Below are positions 59,359 to 64,000 of a stretch of 64,000 nucleotides of DNA, in pieces. The position numbers and the translations under genes are program-made. Positions within the stretch are counted from its first letter, which is position 1. The number at the start of each line of letters is the position of its first letter. The stretch comes from Halobacillus_B sp963739045. Lineage in GTDB: Bacteria; Bacillota; Bacilli; Bacillales; Halobacillaceae. Location of the stretch: positions 124,001 to 188,000 of the forward strand of contig CAVTYY010000001.1 in the NCBI GenBank assembly GCA_963739045.1, given 5' to 3'. Under the pieces are notes generated by a model. It ran no database searches. It saw only the letters and a program-made list of their open reading frames with translations, and was not told the origin of the DNA.

Positions 59359-59535
59359 CTAATATAGGAACTTTCTCTCTTCCCCTTGGTTCATAAGTAA
59401 CAGCAATTCTGTAAGATATTTTCTTTCGTAGCGAAGTTTGTTCATACATATTAGATAGTGCGGAAAAACGTTGCTCACTCCCATACAACCATAGCTGGAT
59501 GAACGCCACTTATTACAAATAAAATGCTTCTTCAT
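59359..59535 (-). CDS. possible 58-residue microprotein
   Basis: Minus-strand frame with AGGAGG nine bases before ATG 59535. The product begins M-K-K-H-F-I-C-N-K-W-R-S-S-S-Y-G-C and has a leucine-rich C-terminal helix (Y-L-T-E-L-L-L-L-M-N-Q-G-E-E-R). No family recognised. An overlapping frame on the same strand is also open, so only the ribosome site favours this one. Confidence 0.3.
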   Translation of the reverse strand: MKKHFICNKWRSSSYGCMGVSNVFPHYLICMNKLRYERKYLTELLLLMNQGEERKFLY

Positions 59536-59611
59536 TACCAACCTCCTGCAGGGTTCTAAAGCAGTATTTTCGCACCATGAAATGGTTTGTTTATTTCCAC
59601 CTCTAGAGTAG

Positions 59612-59779
59612 GTTTCGAGATTCTTATATGGCAAGGGGCGGAGGGAAACGGTGAGACTCCTGTGGGAATTGCGGGACAGCTGAGACCCCGGAGAGCTTTG
59701 CTCGAGGAGGCTCAGCGCCCGCCCCACGGAAAGCGAACCTTTTCCCGCAGCCCCAGAACTCACACTAAAGTCTCGAAAC
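59612..59779 (+). repeat. intergenic inverted-repeat element, copy A4
   Basis: Outer arms GTTTCGAGA (59612-59620) and TCTCGAAAC (59771-59779) enclose a GGGGCGGAGGGAAACG...CTTTTCCCGCAGCCCC core (59635-59754). The core contains GGTGAGACTCCTGTGGGAA, GAGACCCCGGAGAGCTTTGC, GAGGAGGCTCAGC and GGAAAGCGAA blocks. It is typical of dispersed Bacillaceae repeats. Confidence 0.85.
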
Positions 59780-59900
59780 TGAGTTTTCCAATAAAGGGAG
59801 CTTTTACGATATCATTAACTTCCAAAGTTATCCTCCCCCTCCAACTCAATAGATTTAACAGACATTTAATTAAAAAATTCAAATAATTCACTTTTTTCTG

Positions 59901-59929
59901 TTGTAAAATCATTCGAAGTAGTGTAGATT
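59901..59929 (+). promoter_or_regulatory. promoter of the metI operon
   Basis: TTGTAA (59901-59906), 17-bp spacer, TAGATT (59924-59929), 45 bases upstream of the SAM aptamer. Confidence 0.55.
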
Positions 59930-59974
59930 AGTGAGAAGGATTTTCTCACTACGGAAAAATTAAATAGCGTTTTC

Positions 59975-60083
59975 TCTTATCAAGAGAGGCAGAGGGACTG
60001 GCCCGACGAAGCCTCAGCAACCACTGGTTTGACCAGAAAGGTGCTAACTCCAGCAAGTTGATTCATCAACTTGGAAGATAAGA
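59975..60083 (+). ncRNA. SAM-I riboswitch (S-box)
   Basis: Classic S-box order: TCTTATC-AAGAG-AGG-CAGAGGGACTGGCCCGACGAAGCC, then CAGCAACC, AAGGTGCTAACTCCAGCAA and the closing GGAAGATAAGA. All conserved cores (GGACTGGCCC, CAGCAACC, GTGCTAA-TCC) are intact. High SAM would stabilise the aptamer and allow the terminator at 60103-60131 to form, shutting off the methionine genes. Confidence 0.97.
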
Positions 60084-60102
60084 AGAAGGATCATTCATTC
60101 GA

Positions 60103-60131
60103 AAGTCTTCTTCTTATAAGAAGGCTTTTTT
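60103..60131 (+). terminator. SAM riboswitch expression-platform terminator
   Basis: AGTCTTCTT / AAGAAGGCT stem (one G-U) with TTTTTTT tail. The TCTTCTTCTTA side can instead pair with GATAAGAAGAAGG at the aptamer end as antiterminator. Confidence 0.92.
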
Positions 60132-60174
60132 TGTTTTTAAAATTACAATTTGTGCTTGAAAAGGAGAATGAAAA

Positions 60175-61296
60175 ATGTCTACCCCTCATAACGAAACGAA
60201 ATTTGTTCATACTGGAAAAAACAACGGAGATCCCACAGGTGCGATCAGTGCCCCAGTCTACTTCTCCACCCCTTACCAGCATAAAGGGATTGGAGAATCT
60301 ACAGGGTTTGATTACTCCAGAACCGGCAATCCTACCCGAGCTATCTTAGAACGGACCATTGCCGAAATTGAAGAAGGCGAGGCTGGGTTCGCTTTCAGTT
60401 CAGGGATGGCCGCCATCCAAACCGTGATCTCGTTATTTAACCAGGGGGATGAAATTCTCGTTTCGGAGGATCTATACGGAGGGACTTATCGATTATTTGA
60501 ACACGTAAGCGAGCACTCCGGGGTTACCTTCCATTATTCGGATAGTCAAGATTTATCCACCCTTGAAGCGAAGATTACGGAGCGGACAAAAGCCATTTAT
60601 GTGGAAACACCGACCAATCCATTAATGCACGTCGCGGACATTCCCAAAATTTCTGAGGTTACAAAGAAGCATAATCTGCTGTTAATCGTGGACAACACCC
60701 TGTATACGCCTTATCTTCAACAGCCTTTGAAGGAAGGAGCCGACATCGTCATTCACAGCGCCACCAAGTATCTCGGAGGTCATAATGACGTACTGGCAGG
60801 GTTATTAGTCGCTAAAGATCCTCAAGTTTGCGAGAAACTTGGAATCTATCAAAATACTGCAGGCGCTGTATTGTCCCCCTTCGATTCTTGGCTGCTAATG
60901 CGGGGCATGAAGACATTAGCGTTAAGAATGCGCCAGCACGAAGCAAATGCTAAATCAGTAGTCCAATTTTTAGAAAACCATCCGGCCGTCGCTAACGTGC
61001 TGTATCCCGGACGAGGAGGAATGGTTTCTTTTCGGTTAACATCGGAGCATTGCGTCGATCCATTTTTAAGAAACTTACAGACGATTACATTTGCGGAAAG
61101 TTTGGGCGGTGTAGAAAGCTTTATTACGTATCCAGCCACTCAGACTCATGCGGATATACCGGAAGAAAAACGAACAAGCTACGGCGTTTGCAACCGGCTC
61201 CTCCGCTTTTCCGTCGGCATTGAACATATCGATGACCTGCTTGAGGATCTCGACCACGCTTTGGCTATTTTAGTAAAGGAGGAATTGATAAAATGA
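60175..61296 (+). CDS. metI: cystathionine gamma-synthase / O-acetylhomoserine thiolyase
   Basis: PLP enzyme of the Cys/Met metabolism family, 373 residues. It joins cysteine (or sulfide) to activated homoserine in methionine synthesis. F-D-Y-S-R-T-G-N-P-T-R (about 44-54), phosphate-contact S-S-G-M-A-A-I, D-L-Y-G-G-T-Y and PLP lysine in H-S-A-T-K-Y-L-G-G-H (near 199) are present, with the usual C-terminal S-V-G-I-E-H-I-D-D-L. First gene of the S-box operon, AAGGAGAATG before ATG 60175; its stop overlaps metC (ATGA). Confidence 0.94.
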   Translation: MSTPHNETKFVHTGKNNGDPTGAISAPVYFSTPYQHKGIGESTGFDYSRTGNPTRAILERTIAEIEEGEAGFAFSSGMAAIQTVISLFNQGDEILVSEDLYGGTYRLFEHVSEHSGVTFHYSDSQDLSTLEAKITERTKAIYVETPTNPLMHVADIPKISEVTKKHNLLLIVDNTLYTPYLQQPLKEGADIVIHSATKYLGGHNDVLAGLLVAKDPQVCEKLGIYQNTAGAVLSPFDSWLLMRGMKTLALRMRQHEANAKSVVQFLENHPAVANVLYPGRGGMVSFRLTSEHCVDPFLRNLQTITFAESLGGVESFITYPATQTHADIPEEKRTSYGVCNRLLRFSVGIEHIDDLLEDLDHALAILVKEELIK

Positions 61297-62480
61297 CAAA
61301 CCAACAGCATTCCTTTCAAACACGTCTGCTTCACAGCAAGCATAAGTTTGACCCTGAAACAGGAGCGGTGAGTGTTCCGATCCAACAGGCGTCTACATTT
61401 CACCAGAAAGATTTTGACCAGCCGGGAAAATACGACTACAGCCGCTCAGGTAACCCAACAAGAGAAGCTTTGGAGGAAACCATTGCAAGTCTTGAAGGCG
61501 GCAGCCATGGCTTCGCGTTTGCTTCTGGAATGGCGGCAATTTCTACCTCGTTTATGCTGCTGTCGCAAAATGATCATGTTGTCATTTCTGAAGATGTATA
61601 CGGAGGCACCTTCCGGATGATTCACGACGTGCTTCACAGGTTTGGAATCGATCACACATTTGTAAACATGACCGATCTGCATGAAGTAGCAACTGCCATT
61701 CAGCCGAATACGAAGGTGGTCTATATTGAAACACCGTCCAATCCTTTATTAAATATTACCGATATTGGAGCTGTGGCTAAACTGGCGAAAGCCAATGGCT
61801 GTTTGACTTTTGTAGATAATACATTTATGACACCCGCCCTGCAGCGGCCTCTTGAACTGGGTGCAGATGTCGTGCTTCATAGTGCCACGAAGTTTATTGC
61901 CGGCCATAGTGATGTGGTCGCGGGTCTTGCGGTTGTGAACCACCCTGCTCTAGCTGAACAGTTGTCTTTTTTACAAAATGCTTTCGGTTCCATACTGGGA
62001 GCGCACGATTCCTGGCTCGTGTTAAGAGGATTAAAGACACTTGATTGCAGACTAAAGCAATCTTCTGAATCAGCCCAAAAAATTGCTGCCTATTTACAAC
62101 AGCATCCGAAAGTGGAGCAAGTCTATTATCCAGGGTTCACCTCTCACCCCGGTCATTCCACTCACTCTTATCAGGCTCAAGGAGCAGGTGCCGTTCTTTC
62201 CTTAAGGTTAAAGGATGAAGCGGCAGTTAGAGAATTCTCCAAGCATCTGGAAATACCCGTATTCGCTGTCAGTCTTGGAGCAGTGGAATCCATCCTCTCC
62301 TACCCTGCTAGAATGTCTCACGCTTCTATGCCGAAACATGAACGGCTGAAACGAGGGATTACAGATGGTCTCTTGCGTTTATCTACAGGACTTGAGCAGC
62401 CGGATGACCTCATTCAAGACTTTGAACAGGCCCTGGCTCATGTGGAAGCAGATTCTTTAGTAAGAAGGGTGAGTGTGTAA
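61293..62480 (+). CDS. metC: cystathionine beta-lyase
   Basis: Second PLP enzyme of the operon, 395 residues, splitting cystathionine to homocysteine, pyruvate and ammonia. It has the same family signature as metI (Y-D-Y-S-R-S-G-N-P-T-R; S-G-M-A-A-I; PLP lysine in H-S-A-T-K-F-I-A-G-H). About 20 residues are gained in a Q-Q-H-P-K-V-E-Q-V-Y-Y-P-G-F segment relative to metI. In Bacillus the equivalent pair is metI-metC, and the identical gene order supports this name, though sequence alone cannot fully separate synthase and lyase. Four-base overlap with metI. Confidence 0.92.
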   Translation: MTNQQHSFQTRLLHSKHKFDPETGAVSVPIQQASTFHQKDFDQPGKYDYSRSGNPTREALEETIASLEGGSHGFAFASGMAAISTSFMLLSQNDHVVISEDVYGGTFRMIHDVLHRFGIDHTFVNMTDLHEVATAIQPNTKVVYIETPSNPLLNITDIGAVAKLAKANGCLTFVDNTFMTPALQRPLELGADVVLHSATKFIAGHSDVVAGLAVVNHPALAEQLSFLQNAFGSILGAHDSWLVLRGLKTLDCRLKQSSESAQKIAAYLQQHPKVEQVYYPGFTSHPGHSTHSYQAQGAGAVLSLRLKDEAAVREFSKHLEIPVFAVSLGAVESILSYPARMSHASMPKHERLKRGITDGLLRLSTGLEQPDDLIQDFEQALAHVEADSLVRRVSV

Positions 62481-62483
62481 CTC

Positions 62484-64000
62484 GTGAAATTTCATGAAGC
62501 CTTGCAGGAGCGGACACTTATTGGAGACGGGGCCATGGGGACCTTACTCTATTCATACGGCATTGACCTTTGCTTTGAAGAACTGAATCTTTCCCACTCC
62601 AAAGAAGTGCTGAACGTTCATAAAGCTTACGTTCACGCGGGAGCTGACGTGATCCAGACAAACACCTACGGGGCAAATTATGTAAAGCTTGCCCGCTATG
62701 GTTTAGAGGATCAAGTCAAAGAAATTAATACCGCCGCCATCAAGCTTGCTAAAGAGGCTGCCCAGAATCAAAGTTATGTAGTAGGAACAGTCGGAGGTAT
62801 CCGCGGCATTCAGAAACAAACCACCCCCCTTGAAGAAATTAAGCGGAGTTTTCGAGAACAGCTTTATTGTATGCTTTTTGAAGAAGTGGATGGGATCTTG
62901 TTCGAAACTTACTTTGACTTAGAAGAACTGCTGACCGTGGTTGAAATCGCAAAAAAAGAAACAAACCTTCCGATTATTGCTCAAGTGTCCATGCATGAAC
63001 CAGGCGTTCTTCAGGATGGGACACCACTGACGGAGGCGCTGGATTTGATAGAGGATGTGGGAGCCGATGTCGTAGGAGTCAATTGCCGTCTTGGACCGTA
63101 TCATATGATTCAAGCTTTGGAAGAAGTTCCGCTTCCCAAAAAAGCTGTACTTTCCGCTTATCCAAATGCCAGTCTGCCCGATTACGAGGATGGCCGCCTC
63201 GTTTACCCAACCGATCCCACCTATTTCCAGAAGAGTGCGATCCAATTATACGAACAAGGGGCCAGGCTCATCGGCGGATGCTGCGGAACGACACCGGACC
63301 ATATCCAAGCGATTGCAGAAGCCGTAAAAGGCAGGTCACCCATCACTTCAAAAACCATTCCAGTCCGGGAACATCCTGCTGCTATCGAAGTCACTGAAAA
63401 GGAACGCAAGCCTCACTTACATGAGCTTGCCCATCAGGGAAGATCAATTATCGTTGAATTAGATCCCCCTAAGCGGTTGAAAACCGACCGCTTTTTCCAG
63501 GGAGCGAAGGCATTGAAAGATGCAGGGGTCGATTCCGTTACCCTTGCAGACAATTCCCTCGCTTCCCCGAGGATTAGTAATACCGCCATGGCCACCTTAA
63601 TTCATAAAAAATATGATATTAACCCTTTGGTGCATATTTCCTGCCGGGACCGTAACATGATCGGCCTGCAATCCCATTTGATGGGACTGCATACTCTGGG
63701 GATTCATGAAGTGCTAGCAGTTACCGGTGACCCTACTAAAATAGGCGATTTTCCCGGGGCGACCTCCGTCTATGATTTGTCGTCTTTTGATTTAATTTAT
63801 TATATTAAACAGCTCAACAAAGGAATTTCTTTTTCAGGAAAACCACTGGGGGAGAAAACGTCTTTTTCAGTAGCTGCAGCCTTTAACCCTAACGTCCGCA
63901 ACCTGAACCGAGCCGTTGGAAGACTTGAAAAAAAGATTAAGTATGGAGCAGACTACTTTATAAGCCAGCCCGTCTACAGTGAAGAACAGATCCTTGAAGT
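62484..64000 (+). CDS. yitJ: bifunctional homocysteine S-methyltransferase / methylenetetrahydrofolate reductase (partial)
   Basis: Third gene of the S-box operon, open to the window end (505 codons seen; the Bacillus protein has about 612). N-terminal homocysteine methyltransferase domain (about 1-285): L-I-G-D-G-A-M-G-T-L-L opening, Zn ligands in G-V-N-C-R-L-G and G-G-C-C-G-T. The C-terminal part is a MetF-like TIM barrel (from about 315: I-I-V-E-L-D-P-P-K, then T-G-D-P near 415). It converts homocysteine to methionine and supplies methyl-THF. GTG 62484 is the start, four bases after the metC stop. Confidence 0.92.
   Translation, partial: MKFHEALQERTLIGDGAMGTLLYSYGIDLCFEELNLSHSKEVLNVHKAYVHAGADVIQTNTYGANYVKLARYGLEDQVKEINTAAIKLAKEAAQNQSYVVGTVGGIRGIQKQTTPLEEIKRSFREQLYCMLFEEVDGILFETYFDLEELLTVVEIAKKETNLPIIAQVSMHEPGVLQDGTPLTEALDLIEDVGADVVGVNCRLGPYHMIQALEEVPLPKKAVLSAYPNASLPDYEDGRLVYPTDPTYFQKSAIQLYEQGARLIGGCCGTTPDHIQAIAEAVKGRSPITSKTIPVREHPAAIEVTEKERKPHLHELAHQGRSIIVELDPPKRLKTDRFFQGAKALKDAGVDSVTLADNSLASPRISNTAMATLIHKKYDINPLVHISCRDRNMIGLQSHLMGLHTLGIHEVLAVTGDPTKIGDFPGATSVYDLSSFDLIYYIKQLNKGISFSGKPLGEKTSFSVAAAFNPNVRNLNRAVGRLEKKIKYGADYFISQPVYSEEQILE

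Noticed and set aside
59120..59509. 129-codon minus-strand frame overlapping the 58-residue candidate
   Set aside because: Its second half is the A3 repeat and its start has no ribosome site.

Overview
The window is a chromosomal segment of a low-to-moderate GC, spore-former-type Firmicute of the family Bacillaceae. The gene set fits a halophilic or halotolerant genus such as Halobacillus or a close relative: a BCCT compatible-solute transporter, BceRSAB, YtvA, bacilliredoxin, conserved virulence factor C, KtrB, and S-box and T-box leaders. The genus is inference. No tRNA, rRNA, CRISPR array, insertion sequence, phage structural gene or plasmid function was seen. Most genes are short ordinary metabolic, transport and regulatory units separated by clear Rho-independent terminators.

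Layout. 1-9 kb: 3' part of a BCCT transporter, YnfA, a HAD phosphatase, a DUF2207 membrane protein, then a complete Bce-type antimicrobial-peptide sensing and detoxification module with its operator. 9-20 kb: acyl-CoA dehydrogenase, VOC protein, LOV-STAS photoreceptor YtvA, two LysR regulators each divergent from a transporter (MFS; YeiH family), AI-2E family protein, ThiF/MoeB-like E1 enzyme. 20-31 kb: SDR, acetyltransferase, FMN reductase, glycolate oxidase GlcDF with a probable cre site, methyltransferase, MerR/TipA-type regulator on a 19-bp-spacer promoter, an orphan AimR-type receptor, DinB, formate/nitrite-type channel. 31-42 kb: DnaJ-like zinc-finger microprotein, HD-GYP protein, ABC-2 exporter with a DUF4064 protein, a 1141-residue polytopic membrane protein, and a CvfC-like gene paired with a bacilliredoxin. 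42-50 kb: pseudogene remains, a repeat-bearing lipoprotein, a two-component system whose kinase carries a 3' frameshift, a cytochrome b561-like/sulfite-oxidase-like fusion, MscL with a zinc ribbon, KtrB and a TetR regulator. 50-64 kb: a long, type-2-like isoleucyl-tRNA synthetase behind a T-box, cytochrome bd-type oxidase, glutaminase behind a sigma-B-like promoter, a nonsense-disrupted NTF2-like gene, and a SAM-riboswitch-controlled metI-metC-yitJ methionine operon that runs off the end.

The intergenic DNA holds two related classes of repeats. One is about 120 bp with long terminal inverted repeats (copies near 21.5, 50.2, 59.2 and 59.7 kb). The other is a 190-320 bp composite that begins with a terminator-like hairpin and ends in a conserved block (copies near 9.2, 27.4 and 31.8 kb). 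Several short genes (30-58 codons) with strong ribosome binding sites are easily missed: positions 14400-14492, 18767-18862, 21832-21990 and 31405-31581.

I found no large undescribed defence or mobile system. The items most worth a second look are the orphan AimR-type receptor, the composite repeats, the six-unit 39-bp tandem repeat in the lipoprotein, the long IleRS with its own T-box, and three damaged reading frames (kinase frameshift, NTF2-like nonsense, VOC homopolymer frameshift).
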